A stretch of DNA of 64,000 nt from Eleusine coracana subsp. coracana (GCA_032690845.1 CM064417.1:33672432-33736431); one strand, 5' to 3'. Counted from the stretch's first letter, positions 34,313-47,094 are shown. Made by a program: numbers and translations. The notes: generated by a model from the sequence alone, not told the origin.

Positions 34313-34439
34313 GGCGGCAGCGGCGGACGGGACGAGGACGAAGCTGCTCCTGCTCTCTGGGGGGGAGGCGACGACCCAGGAGGAAGGCGAAGGGGACGGA
34401 GAAGTGGGCTAGCGGAGAGAAAGGGGAAAGGAATAGGAA

Positions 34440-35470
34440 AGGGTTGGGTTGTCGAGTGGGGCACGCCTCCGTCGCGTCTGCGCCCAACCTACCGTCTACA
34501 CCAGGGCCCAAGGCATCCAGGTCAGGCCAGCAACGCCACGAACCCCCCACCAGTCCATTCTCCACTGCCCGGGTGGTTGCTTTTTGGTGTCTCCGCCTGG
34601 TGGGCCCGGTTGCTAGGGTTTGAGAGAGATTTGTCGGTTGGGTACCCCTCCGCCCAAGTCAACAAGTATTCTTAAATTCTACATACAACCTCTAAACGTC
34701 TGGGCCATGTATTTTTTTTTTAATCAAGACATTCGTTGCTATTTCTATCATCGTCATGGATTTTATCTTAAACTGATGGAACTAAGTCAGTAGGCTAATT
34801 GAAGAAAGAAAAATAAATGAAAAATGGTTATCACTTAGTAAAGATTATACTAGTATGTGAGTACAAAAGTGATAAAATATATATCCCAATTTCTAGTTAG
34901 TTATCTTCAAGAATGTTGTTCAAAAATTATGAATTATCTTACTACAAACGAATGTTAACAATCTACACAATAAGATATAGTATGAAGACTATTTATTTTT
35001 CTTATACAGATGACACTCTTTTTTTTAGAGAAGGATAATTTAGAAGAATGCCAAAATATCATCAGGAATATATATGTATATATATATAGTTTTATTTAAA
35101 GAAAAACAGTTTTCGTGTAACCAAAATTTTTATAGTACTGATGCATATTACATTTAGTAATTTATAGCTTTGTGATTTAATAATTCTTTGAATATGTCAG
35201 TTTTACGATAAGGGCATGTTCACAGAAGCATTTCTATTTATTTATTTGTTATGAAAAACAATGGGTAACGCCGGCCTCTCGAGAGCGCGCACGGCAGGGG
35301 CAGGCTACGAACACACACGGTTTGTTCATGCTTCATCCCCTTCTCCACCCCCCTGTTACTTCTTCGATTCGATTGGTAGAAGCATCATTGCCTGAAAATC
35401 TCCACTCGGTTTCCGATTTGTAGCACCACCCTACGATTCATGGCTCATCTACCGTAATCCATTTCTCCAT
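34440..35470. other. Intergenic, Rab1 promoter side and AT-rich DNA
   Basis: The 5' leader and promoter of the Rab gene lie up to about 34.7 kb. From 34680 to 35260 the DNA is AT-rich with a TA run near 35073-35091 and no gene. Confidence 0.5.
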
Positions 35471-36735
35471 GTTGCAGCTTGCTGGAGCGCCACTTCACCT
35501 GTTCGACAAAATGCCCCTGTGACGCCGTCCCAGGCAGAGAACGGCGCCTGGATCAACGACCTCCCCCGGGACGCGCTCCCTCCGCGTCCAGTCCCACATG
35601 GACGCGAGCCAGCTCGTGCGGGCGTGCCAGCTATCGTGCCTGTGGCGACCTCTGGCGCGACTTGCCCCGCATCAACGCCCTGCGCCAAGAGTTCGGAACT
35701 GACGCCGACGGGGACTACGAGAAGCGCAACCCGCTGTTCAAGGAGTTCATCACCCGCCTGCTGATGCTCCGGAACCCCGTCGCCTTGGTCAAGTTTGGGC
35801 TCTGGCACTACATTGGTGGTTCACAATTCGAAGCTGACACCACAGACCTTTGGAAGGATCCATCATGCTTTGCTTTGCAACGCCCGGTCAGTCGATGTGT
35901 TCGTGTGGGGCCATTTCTTGCAGCTTGATCATGCAGCGTTTACTTCGCAGCACTTGACTACCCTGAGGCTCAAATGCTGTGAGTTGGCCTCTAGCTTCTT
36001 TGGGCAACTCCAAACGGGCTGCAAAGTATTGGAGTGTCTGATATTAGAGACCTGTGCCATTGGTGACATTGAAATTCGCTCCCAGACTCTGAACATTTTG
36101 TCCATGGAGGTTAATAGTTTCTTCACATCTGGTGGTCGGGCTTCTATTTTCATTCCAAGCACCATGTATCTTGGCTTCTCTGATCGTGCTCGCAGGCTCG
36201 CAGCGGATTACCTCTGCTAGAGAACATGAAATCCCTACTGATAGCGTACGTTACAGTTGGCAGATTTGGGACTGGTACCCAAGCTGATGATATCAGTCAA
36301 TTTCTCTGGGGCCTTTCTGCTGTTAGAAAGTTGGAGTTCAATCTTGTACAAACATAGATATGGTTCCTTATTCAAGTTTACACGTCCATGCAAATATTCA
36401 CTCTAAAAGTGAAACAAGCAATTTGATAGTTCATTCTGGTATTGAAGATGTATCTAGAGAATAATTGATGCTCTTTGATGCCAACATAATACAACCTAGT
36501 CCATATGCTTGGTTCATTTGTAGATTCACTAAGAATTTGACCGATCATTACCTTAGTTGGTGGCTTAATATGATAACATAACTGAAACATTCTCCTTTGT
36601 GTTGCATCCATCTATTCTCGGATACAATATACCAGTGGCAAGAGCTGAAAATGCAGCTTGTCTTTCAGCAGTGTATTATGTAAGTTCAGTATCATTACTG
36701 CATATGTATGTGAAAAATAAGGGCACCACGGAACC

Positions 36736-37484
36736 GGGGGATTTAATAAAATAGGACTCTACCGGATGGACACTCTCCAAATAGAACTCTCCCTATTGTC
36801 CTTAACTATATAGGACTCTCTCCATTGTCCATTTATTATTTAGGACTATGTATGCCACATAGACAACTTTTATATGAATGACATGGAAAAATGGTGTGAA
36901 CTGACATTTTTGCCCCTAACTCTCTTTACCACCATAGCTAGCCACATCGACGCAACCAACTGGGAATGCCGCCTCCGGACTACGTGCACTCCTCTCTCCT
37001 GCTCACCCTGTGCATGGGGCCCATAGTATCCACCATCGAGCTCGTGCTCACCCTGTGCATGGGGCCCATAGTATCCACCATCGAGCTCGTGATGGGAGCG
37101 ACACAAGGTCGTGATTAGTGTTTGGGGACCAATTCGATGGTGTGCATGGCGGGCGACACGCTATGCCTCGGTCCGTGGTGGATGGTGGCAAGGGCAGGGC
37201 AAGCGGGAGAGAGGAGCGCGCGGAGTCCGGAGGCGGCATCCCCAGCTGGTTGCGTCGATGTGGCTGGCTACGGTGATAGAGAGAGTTAGGGGCAAAAATA
37301 TCATTTCACACTATCTTTTCATGTCATTCATACAAAAGTTGTCTATGTGATATACATAGTCCTAAATAATAAATGGACAATGAGAAGAGTCCTATATAGT
37401 TAAGGGCAATAGGGAGAGTCCTATTTGAAGAGTGTCCATCCGGTAGAGTCCTATTTTATTAAATCCCTCCCCCCCCCCCCCCCC
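36736..37484. mobile_element. Mutator-like nonautonomous element with long inverted ends
   Basis: A 749-bp element with terminal inverted repeats of about 250-270 bp starting GGGGGATTTAATAAAATAGG, followed inward by 'ACTCTACCGGATGGACACTC'. It is flanked by CACGGAACC (36727-36735) and CATGGAACC (37485-37493), a 9-bp target duplication with one change, as made by Mutator-like transposases. The small core carries a 45-bp direct duplication around 36997-37090 (GCTCACCCTGTGCATGGGGC units). The right terminus is stretched by a 17-C run. No transposase. Confidence 0.88.
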
Positions 37485-37967
37485 CATGGAACCAGCACGT
37501 TGATCCATATTCTTCTTACAACCAGGTCCCCCTACAACCCAACAGATGGATCACATATGATACATATAGTAGTCCTGCTGTCTTTTTGCCAATGCATCTA
37601 TCTGAGTCATTCGTAAAGATTATGTTACATGTATTTTAGATTATTTACTGTCCTTCAAACAGTAAATGTATTATTATGTAGTATGGATTGTTATTTGCTA
37701 AGCATGGCTTCAGTGCTTATGTTTTAGTTTTCTTCATTTAGTGTGTTGAAGTTGTATCAACTCAATGGTGCTTACCAATTTACCACATGATTTTAACTCG
37801 CCCCTATTTCTTTTTCCTTTTGATTTGGGCAAGTTAGGAATGTATCATATATCATGTGTTAGAGTATATTCTGGCCCATAGTGTTGGCCCATCTAGAGGC
37901 CCATGTATATTGTATATATACCCATTCAGGGTTTGAAATAGAACTGAATACTATTTTTTCTCCAACA

Positions 37968-37978
37968 TGGTATAGAGC
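37968..37978 (+). other. Primer binding site of element C
   Basis: TGGTATAGAGC, directly after the LTR; the Copia standard is TGGTATCAGAGC. Confidence 0.75.
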
Positions 37979-38308
37979 TAGTTTTTTTTTCTTTTCTCTG
38001 CCCTCCCTCTCTTTCCACCCCACTGCCGCCGCCGCCCCCCTTCTCGTCGGCGCCGCCACCACCCCATGGCCGCCGACCACCCCTTCCCTCTCCTCCTTCC
38101 CTCCCCTACCCTCCTGTTCTTCACGGGGCCCCACGTCCACCATGACCGCCGTCGGCCACCCCCGCGCATGGGCCGTCGTCACCGCGCCGCCGTCCCCGGA
38201 TTCGGCCGCCGCAGCCATGGATCCGGCCGTCGCCGTCGGGATTCGGGCCCCTGCCGCCGGATCGTGCCTGGATCTGCCCGTCAGCGTGCACCCCACCGCT
38301 GAGCCCCT

Positions 38309-39957
38309 ATGAGCGCGGGCACGGGCGCCGGTGCAGGCGCGGGTGCCGCCGCCGCCGCCACCGCGGGCGTGGGTGCCGCCACCGCGTCCGCGGGGCCTGC
38401 CAGAACAGCCGCCACCATCGGATCTGATGCCGCCGCCGCCGGACGCCGCCATGGGCCCGGTCGCTGTTGTGGGCGTCGTCACCATGGGCCCGGTCGCCGC
38501 CGCGGGCGCCACCACCGCCTCCGACAAGAGCAAGCAGGTGATCCCTGGGACTTCCCTCGTCGCCGCCGGTGGCCTGCCCCCTGTGCCCTACACTGGCCTG
38601 GGCATGCCATCGTCGCTGCTTCCCGCGGCCGCCTCGACTCTTGTCGTGCGCTGGCCTGTCCGCGCAGATGGGCCTGCCTCGACCGACCCTGCGCTAGCTG
38701 TCGCCTTCCCCGCTGCCTAGACCGAGGCCGCCACAGCCGTGGAGCGCGTCCGCGTGGTTGCACTTGCTTGGGAGCACGAGCTTGCCTCAGCGGACGCCCT
38801 CCATCGCCGGGCTGCTGAGGTTCAGCACTTCCTCGACATCGCCACCGCCCACCAGCCTGTCGCCCATGTCACTGACACCGCTGCATCCTCGTCTCTGCCG
38901 CCTGCGCCCGATGGGTCTGCCCCCCGCCACGACGCGACAGATCCGCTGGTCGTCCAGCTCCACCTTCAGGCGATTGGGGTCCAGAACATCCGGGCCCTGG
39001 TCTCCGTCGTCCTCGACCCCAAGTCCTCCTCCTACGGGCGCTGGCGCGACCAGGTTCTCGTCGCCCTCCGCCGCTACGCGCGACACGCTCTGGTTGCGCC
39101 TCGACAGCGTCGTCATGTCCTGGATCTTTGGGACCCTCTCCCTAGATCTACAAGACATCGTCCGCCCCACAGTGGCACCGCATGCGAGGTCTGGCTGGCT
39201 CTCGAGGCCCAATTCCTTGGCAACGCTGAGGCTGTGTGCTCCACCTCGACGCCTCGTTCTGCACCTTCCAGTAGGGTGACCTCTCGGTTGGTGAGTACTA
39301 CAGGAGGATGAAGGGCATGGCGGATGCACTTCACGACCTCGGCTGCCCGGTGAGCGACCGGATGCTGGTCCTCAATGTCCTACAGGGTCTCAACAGCAAC
39401 GACGACCTCCTGCAGACATGGATCCCTCGACAGCGACCCTTCCCCTCCTTCCTGCAGGTCCGGGATGAGATCACCCGCGGGCTCGCACCAGGACCACCCC
39501 CATCGCGCTCGTGGCTGCCCTACCAGCCACCCCCCCCCCCCTCGGTGCTACTACACCGGCGCCCACCAGGGGGGGGGGGCAGAAGCCGTGGTCGCCGTTG
39601 TCGGGGGGGGGGGGGGGCATGGCGGTGGCTCCGGGGGGGGGGGGGGGGGGGGTTAGGGGGTACTACTGCTCCGACTTCTACGACCTCGACTCATGCCGCT
39701 GGTGGTGCATTCTGGCCATCCTTCAACAACCCATACTCAGGGCGCATCTCCATGTGGCCCTTCCAGGCTCAGGGGGGGAGGGGGGCGGGGTGAGCCTCGT
39801 CCTCAGCACTTGCCCGCAGCCATGTTCACTAGCCCTACTCCCCTGGGTCCGGGGACCTGGACTGCCCCTGCTCCACCAAGTCAGCCGCTGACCTGGCCGG
39901 GGGGATGGACTCCGCCTGTGCACCCCAACCAGCCACCGACCTGGCCTAGGGGATGAG
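38309..39957 (+). pseudogene. Gag region of element C
   Basis: An Ala/Pro-rich leader is followed by UBN2-type Copia gag: 'LVVQLHLQAIGVQNIRALVS', 'SSSYGRWRDQVLVALRRYA', then shifted frames 'SVVMSWIFGTLSLDLQDIV' and 'VWLALEAQFLGNAEA', then 'GDLSVGEYYRRMKGMADALH' and 'VLNVLQGLNSNDDLLQTW'. A Gly/Pro-rich tail contains four long G runs (39569-39655). At least three frameshifts. Many overlapping open frames here reflect the high GC content. Confidence 0.8.
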
Positions 39958-39989
39958 ACCAAGCGGCTCTGGCTCAGTCCTTCAGCACC

Positions 39990-42900
39990 TTGGGACTGAT
40001 CCCGTCGGTCAACACGGAGTGGATTGCCGACTCGGGGGCCTCGTTCCACATTACGCCGGATGCTGGTATTTTATCCTCCATCCATCCTCCCCCTCGCTCG
40101 TGCCCTTCCTCCATCATGGTTGGGGACAGCACTTGTCTTCCAGTCACCGCTATGGGATCTGCTCCTGGTTCTTTTCGCCTTCTGAATGTTCTTGTTGCCC
40201 CGCAGATGGTTCATAACCTTCTTTTCATTCACCAATTTACTGCTGATAATTCCTGTTCTGTGGAATTTGACTCTTCTGGTCTTATTGTGAAGGATTCGGC
40301 TTCCCGACGTCCGCTTCTCCGATGTGGTAGCACGGGGCCCTGGTACACCCTTCGTCTACCTGCTTCTGCTCCTTCATCGTCGCCTTCTGCTTCAGCTGCT
40401 TTTGCGACCACCCCTTCTTCCACGACTTGGCACCGCCGACTTAGGCACCCTAGCCGCGACGTTTTGGCCCGTCTTAGTCGTAGTGCAGATCTTCATTGTA
40501 CTAGGACTTCTGATGAGCATCTTTGTCATTCGTGTCAGTTAGGTCATCATGTTAGACTTCCCTTTACTTCTTCTTCTTCGCATGCGAGTCATGTCTTTGA
40601 TCTCATATATTGTGATTTATGGACGTCACCTGTCATCAGTATGTCTGTCTATAAGTATTACTTGGTGATTGTGGATGATTTTTCTCATTACTCTTGGATT
40701 TTATGCTGCGTGCCAAGTCTGACACCTTCCTCACCCTACTCCACTTCTTTGCCTGGGTTTCAACTCAGTTCGGGCTCACCGTTAAGGCCGTCTAGTGTGA
40801 CAACGGCCGTGAGTTCGACAATCACGCCTCCCGTGACTTCTTCCTGTCCCGCGGTGTTCAACTGCGCATGTCGTGCCCATATACCTCGCCCCAGAACGAC
40901 AAGGGTGAGCGGATGATTCACACCACGAATGATGTTGTGCGCACCCTTCTCCTCCAAGCCTCCCTTCCTGCCCGTTTCTAGGCCGAGGGTCTTCACACGC
41001 CACTTACCTTCTCAACCGCCGTCCTTCTACTACCTCGCCTGCCAGCACCCCTCACCATGCCCTTTTCCGTTCCCCACCTCGGTATGATCACCTTTGGATC
41101 TTCAGGTGTGCCTGCTACCCTAACACGTTCGCCATTGCTCCTCCTAAGCTCACGCCTCGATCGACTCGGTGTGTGTTCCTTGGCTACTCTCTTGACCACA
41201 AGGGGTATCGTTGCTTTGACTCACCTCCCGCCGAGTCCTCATCTCCCGGCACGTCGTGTTTGACGAGTTGGACTTCCCGTATTCCACCTCCACTACCCCC
41301 TTTCCCGATCCTGACCTCGAGTCCATTTTTCCAACTGACCCGGTGGTCCAGCACCCTGTTTCTATTTACCCCTTTCCAGCAGGTTCCCCGGCGATCTCCG
41401 TCGTGCCACGCGCGGCCCTGGCGTCCCCTTCCGTGCCATGCGCGGCCCGGAGCCTTCTACCACATCACACGCGGCACCGGAGTCTTCGCCTACGCCACGC
41501 GCGGCACCGTCGCCACCTCCTGCACCACGGGAGCCTCCGGGCTTCGCTGCCCGCTTTGCCGAGCCGGTGCAGGTCTACAGGCGTCGTACGACACCTTTAC
41601 TGGAGCCGGTGGTCTCTGAGCCACCGCCGCCTCCGCCTGAGCCTATGGTCTCTCCGCCACCACCGTCTCTGCCTAAGCCGCTGGTCTCTCTGCCACCACC
41701 GTCTTTGCCTAAGCCGGTGGTCTCTCCGCCACCACCGTCTCCGCCTGAGCCGTCGTCCGCTCTCGGGCTTGCTCTCAGCTCGACCCGGCGGTGTACCACC
41801 CGTCCGTCGTCCATCGGGATCCTGGGCAGACTCATCCCATGGTGACACGACGGGCGGCGGGCGTCCTCTCTGCCGTTGAGGTGGAGCCGGGAGTCTCACC
41901 CATGCCCATCTCCGTCCGCGATGCCCTGGCGGATCCTCACTGGCGTCGGGCGATGGAGGAGGAGTACGCGGCTCTTCTCGACAACCAGACGTGGGACCTC
42001 GTGCAACGTCCGTCTGGTTGCAACATGGTCACCGGCAAGTGGATCTGGACGCATTAGCGTCGGCCGACGACTCTTTGGAGCGCTATAAGGCTCGCTAGGT
42101 TCTTCGGGGCTTCACCCAGCGGTCTTGAGTGGACTACAACGAGACTTTTAGTCCCGTGGTGAATCCGGCCACAGTGCGCACGATTCTCTCACTGGCTCTC
42201 TCCCGCTCCTGGCCCGTGCAGCAGCTTGATGTGAAGAATGCCTTTCTACATGGCACTCTGACCGAGACAGTCTATTGCAGTCAGCCAGTGGGGTTTGTGG
42301 ATTCCAGCCGTCTGGATCTTGTCTGCCGCCTCAACAAGTCACTCTATGGCCTGAAGCAGGCGCCTCCGGCGTGGTACTCTCGATTTGCCACATTCTTGGC
42401 CTCGTTAGGTTTCACTGAGTGCAAGTCTGACACTAACATTTTTGTCTATTGTCGGGGCTCTGAGACTACGTACCTGCTGCTCTATGTTGATGATATCATC
42501 CTTACTGCTTCCAGTCAGGCCTTCCTTCAGAGTATCATTCAGTCACTGCAGCGTGAGTTTGCCATGAAGGATCTGGGTGTGCTCCATCACTTCCTGGGTG
42601 TCACTATGGAGCCTCGTCCATCTGAACTCTTTCTTCACCAGTGGCAGTATGCTCTTGATATTCTGGAGTGGGCTGGGATGACTGACTGCAAGCCCTGCTC
42701 CACCCCGGTTGACACTCAGGGGAAGCTCTCAGCGGACGTGGGTGCTCCGGACCGGAGTCTTGCTAGGGCTCTACAGTACCTCACCTTCACACGGTCGGGC
42801 ATCACATATGCCATCCAGCAGGTCTGTCTTTATATGCATGATCCAAGAGAGTCACATCTCGCTGCTCTGAAGCGCCTGTTGCACTACGTTCGAGGTACTG

Positions 42901-43330
42901 TCAACTACGGTCTGGTTCTTCACCGGTCTTCCTCCACCGAGCTCGTCATCTACACTGACGCTGACTGGGTTGGGTGTCCTGACACTCGTCGGTCCACTTC
43001 CGGATACGCCGTCTTCCTCGGCGGCAACCTGGTCACCTGGTCGTCCAAGCGGCAGCTGGTGGTCTCCCGCTCCAGGTCCAAGGCGGAGTACCAGGCGGTT
43101 ACCAATAGTGTTGCTGAGACGTCCTGGCTGCGGTAGCTCTTGGTGGAGCTTCACAGTCCGCTCACCAGGAGCACGCTCGTCTACTGCGACAATATCAGCG
43201 CCGTCTACCTCTCCACCAACCCGGTTCAGCATCAGTGGACGAAGCATGTGGAGATCGACCTTCACTTTGTTCGTGATCGGGTCGCCATCGGCCATGTTCG
43301 GGTGCTCCATGTCCTGACCACCTCCTAGTT
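39990..43330 (+). pseudogene. Pol region of element C
   Basis: Protease 'WIADSGASFHIT' (near 40020), pre-integrase 'TWHRRLRHPSRDVL...CHSCQLGHH', integrase start 'FDLIYCDLWTSP' and 'YYLVIVDDFSHYSW', then frame breaks around 40710-41250. After a Pro-rich linker come 'WRRAMEEEYAALLDNQTWDL' and the reverse transcriptase frame 42129-43136 with 'VQQLDVKNAFLHG', 'NKSLYGLKQAPPAWY', 'LLLYVDDIILTAS' (catalytic Asp pair intact), RNase H 'VIYTDADWVGCPDTRRSTSG' and 'SRSKAEYQAV'. TAG at 43134-43136 cuts the end off from 'LRQLLVELHS' and 'YCDNISAVYLSTNPVQH'. Inactive overall; the polymerase core is well kept. Confidence 0.88.
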
Positions 43331-44140
43331 CACCGACATCTTCACCAAGGGTCTCCCCTCCTTGATATTCTCGGAGTTTCGATCCAGTCTCAACATTGCT
43401 AGTGGCTAGTTGTGACTGCGGGAGGGGGGGGGGGATTAGTCCTTTTCTTTCTTGACCAGTATTGAACTCCGCTGCGCCGGTAGTTCCGACTGCGAGGGGT
43501 GTTAGAGTATATTTTGGTCTATAGTGTTGGCCTATCTAGAGGCCCATATATATTGTATATATACCCATTCTAGGGTTTGGAATAGAACGGAACACTATTT
43601 TTCCTCCAACATCATGTCCTAGTAATTTTTGTGAAAATTCTCAATCTTGTGAACCTTTTTGCAGCTGAATATGGAAAATAATTTGCAGTGGTGCTCAAAA
43701 TTCAATGATCTTCAGAATTCGCCTAATCTTGAGAATCTAACTGCGAATCTCACAAAGATACCTGCTTCGCTCCACATTTATGATCTGCTTATATATGAAA
43801 CAATTATGAATGTACCGCGAAGGTAAAAGTTTTTCATTTTTTTACACTGTAGCATACTGATGAACCTGGAAGACTCAGGGGCGAACTCCAAGAAAGATCT
43901 TTTACCTGTGAGCAACTTGAGGTTGTTGAAATCAATTGCACTGAGCGTAATGCCATTGTGGAGAGATGGAGAAGTTCCTGGTAGCGAGTGGCATAACCTC
44001 TAGTCAGATTGACATCAGATATGAAAAGTTGCTTCAACCATACATGAGCACTGGAACTAGTCACTGGCCACTGGGCCATCTGTTCATTAGTGAGGATCCT
44101 TTGTTTTGTTCGACTTAGAGTAAATCCTCTCAGTGCCATG

Positions 44141-46990
44141 TCATCTGCATTTCGGTTTGGATGGATGCGTTGTCGACATGGATGAATTGTCTATCGTGTG
44201 TATGTTTACATTTTGTTACCTCATTGGTCTTTACTTAGGATAATGGATATGCATGATAGGAGGAAACGGATTGAATACTTCTGTAGAGAAGAGGGTGCCA
44301 TGGCACACACACGGGATTAGATATTGATTAATACTCCATATCCTCCGTGGTTATACTGATCACTGATAATGGTAAGGATCTCAAGTTTTTCTTTCCCTCT
44401 TTGATTTGAGAAAAATCTCATAGATTGTTGAATTTGGGCTTAGAAATTATTGTGTACATCTTTTTTTTTATAAAAAAAAGTTTGCAGAAGCTATCAGAGT
44501 TGACAGTCTTTGCACAACTGTTGAATTGTTGATTCCATATGGATGTGGAACGGTATAATGCCTGAGCAAGGCAATACATTAAGGATACTCATATTTCATT
44601 TGAAGAAAGAAATATTCTTTGTTTCTTTGCGTATTACTTTAGGTCAATCGCCACACCAGGTATCTGATAATATAGGAGCCAAGTGAATCACCATCAAATA
44701 TTTGTGTATGAATTTAATAAAAATTAATTTGGTATTACAAAAATAGTAGTACTAGTTGTTAGTCAAGCAGTTGTTGTAATTTTTTTTTTAAAAAAGGTGT
44801 TGTTAATTTTCAGTCATATGAAAGTTTAGATAACTTTCAATCATCGCTTTGATCCTTTGAACCTAGTTCCAACGGTTTATAAAAAACAACTTTTTCTATA
44901 GTTTATACATCAATAGATTTTTTTCCTCCTCTTACTAATACATATAATCCTATAAAAATAAATACTAGTATAAATCAATCATGTTTCTGGAGGTCGTAGG
45001 TCTTGAATCGAAGAGAAGTTTGGAGGTCGTAGGTCTTGAATCGAAGAGAAGTTCCATAAGTATCATTTCTGCGCAGGTTGAAATGCTTCATTGTCAACTT
45101 GAATTCGAGAAACAAGACGCAACAAGTCTTTAAGGCACAACTTGATATGCATTAGGAAGAGTTGGAGGTGTTAAAGAAGCAGGTAGAAGAATTATACGTA
45201 ATTCACCAACAACAGAGAAATGAGATTGCATTCTAAATAAAAAAAATTCAGTGATATGAGGACATGCATTCGTGTTCTTGCTGATGCTCATAACAGTTTG
45301 AGCTGATTTATACTCTTCAGTTCATCATCTGGCTATGATCTTGCTACTTGGTATGTTGTATACTGTTTTCTCAGCTCTATAGCATTTTCTGAATGTTTGT
45401 GTTGAGTCAATAGCGAACTCATGTCTCTAAAAATAATGTTGAATTGATGAATCACATATATTCTGGCTATTTTATATAATATATTAGAATATTATTATCA
45501 TCTCTTAGAGATTCGCAAGATTACTATCTTTTGAACATGGACTGATAACGGGCTAAAAAAAAAGACACGACCCACCTTAATATAGGCTATAAGCGGGCTA
45601 GGCTCATAAATGACCAGGCTAGAACAGTAACGTGCCAGATCCGGAACACATGGGCTCATATCCGGCCTTATATATATTTGTAATGAAATAGAACCATCTA
45701 GATGTGGAACTTCACCGAACCAAATTTCAAATAGTAATGTAATACGACACACCAAAATAATAGGCCTTAATCGCACCAAATTCAATTGATGATGATTTTT
45801 GTCATCACTAATACTAGGTGTCATATCAGACCACATAGGAATGGACAAAAAGCTCAAAACTCATAACTCGACTCGACTCGTTTCATTAACGAGCCAAGTC
45901 GAGCTTCTAATTTAGCTCGTTAAATTTACGAGTCGAGTCGAGCTTCATTAATTTAGATGGAAATGTTCATGTTATTAAAAAATATGCCGTACACCCACAA
46001 AGTTAGAAATTGAATCCAAATCGGTTTCATATCTTCCATATCAAGCACCAAATTTAAAAAATCATAAATTCCTCATACGGAGTTCAAATGAGGCAAACTT
46101 GGACTCTATATCATATCCCTCGAAAAGTTCTACAACTTTGATATTCAATGGAAGTCAAGATTCTGCCGTTTTGATTTCCAAATGTACGATGCAAAAATAT
46201 TTATTCTGATTCAGACTCCTCTACGTAGGTCTCTGTGCGGGGTTCATATGTCCTACCTCCAAAGTCCCAATAATATGATCCACATATGTTTCGAAAAGGT
46301 CTCGATGAGATCTACAACTTTCATGTTTTCACTTTTCTCATTAGAGCATGTTTTCAAGTCCAAAATTACGTTGCAATACAATATTATTTCTATTCTATGT
46401 AAATTGATTTTTCCTATCGGATAAAACTTCTAGAAATCTTTAGCCATTGGGTTACGACCTTGGTCTTATATGTTAGGCTTCATAGAGATCCAGTGGTGTT
46501 TTATAGACGTCAAGAGCTTGTGGAAATCCCTCTTTTGCTCTTTGCATGGTGAATTGGGCTTTATATCGGTACTTCTCATATTTGAGCATTTTTTAATGTG
46601 ATTTCACTTAATTTTACAACATAACACCCAAACGACACTACATGTAAAAATCGTTAATATTAGAGGTAAAAATAATATTTATGATAAGAATACGGTAAAA
46701 AATAGTAGAAAAATTATTACTTATGACATATAAAATGGTACACTAAGAAACATCAACAGTAATATAAATATGATCTTTGATGTAAAAAATATCAATAATT
46801 ATATTATATAAATAATTTACGTTTAAATGATAAAAAGTGTTTTGCTAGTTTCTATATATGATTCATACTACAGGTTATTAAGTACAGATTTTTTTTTTTT
46901 GCTAATAATAGTGAACCTTTACTCTTCTTGTTGCCCTTATATCGTTCAAATCGCGTTAGATATATATTAACCGAATTCACAGAGTCCCTG
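44141..46990. other. Intergenic with decayed transposon pieces
   Basis: No supported gene. A 32-34-bp tandem duplication lies at 44989-45055 (TGGAGGTCGTAGGTCTTGAA units). A short, stop-broken coiled-coil-like reading at 45075-45238 ('QVEMLHCQLEFEKQD...EELEVLKKQVEELYVIHQQQ') resembles tails of Ptta/En-Spm type plant transposon proteins. GAGTCGAGCTCG-type repeats near 45865-45945 look like subterminal hAT repeats. The rest is AT-rich. Confidence 0.45.
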
Positions 46991-47016
46991 TAATCATTGA
47001 CCTAGTTGGCTGGCGG

Positions 47017-47028
47017 TATATATATAAA
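47017..47028 (+). promoter_or_regulatory. TATA box of the B3-like gene
   Basis: TATATATATAAA, 67 bp upstream of the ATG at 47095, leaving a leader of roughly 40 bp. Confidence 0.65.
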
Positions 47029-47094
47029 CCCCACGCGCGTTATGAGACCTTGCCCAAGAAAAGATATCCATCTGGATCGGAGGAGGCTGTTGCC

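Larger units (their letters stand above)
37857..43611 (+). mobile_element. Copia LTR retrotransposon with very short LTRs (element C)
   Basis: LTRs 37857-37967 (111 bp) and 43500-43611 (112 bp) start TGTTAGAGTATA and end CTCCAACA, with about nine substitutions and one indel between them. A perfect 5-bp target duplication TCATG flanks it (37852-37856, 43612-43616). Primer site TGGTATAGAGC directly follows the left LTR (initiator tRNA-Met type with a one-base loss); GCGAGGGG precedes the right LTR. Gag, protease, integrase, reverse transcriptase and RNase H occur in Copia order but the frame is broken many times. It sits in the intron of the F-box pseudogene, same strand. Confidence 0.93.
35480..44140 (+). 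pseudogene. F-box/LRR pseudogene hosting transposons in its intron
   Basis: Exon 1 (about 35530-36353) matches the intact F-box gene at 48.9 kb: 'GAWINDLPRDAL', 'MDASQLVRACQLSCLWR', 'DLWRDLPRINALRQEF', 'FITRLLMLRN', 'HALLCNARSVDVFVWG', 'FFGQLQTGCKVLECLILETC'. Reading frame is lost at about 35575, 35650 (GG deleted), 35860 and 36200. Exon 2 (43665 on) begins 'LNMENNLQWCSKFNDLQNSP' with an internal deletion, and exon 3 (43853 on) gives 'ERSFTCEQLEVVEINCTERN' then a shift before 'EKFLVASGITSSQIDI'. Intron 1 has grown to over 7 kb through a Mutator-like MITE and a Copia element. Conserved intron positions show a genomic, not retro, duplicate. Confidence 0.85.

Noticed and set aside
37859..38533. 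Minus-strand 224-codon Gly/Arg-rich frame
   Set aside because: Antisense of the Copia element C leader, caused by high GC; overlaps the LTR and has no domain.
38309..39891. Several overlapping 90-190 codon frames as separate genes
   Set aside because: They are alternate frames of the single decayed gag of element C.
47050..47094. Longer start for the B3-like gene
   Set aside because: The extra codons begin at TTG, not ATG; ATG 47095 has a better context and leader length.
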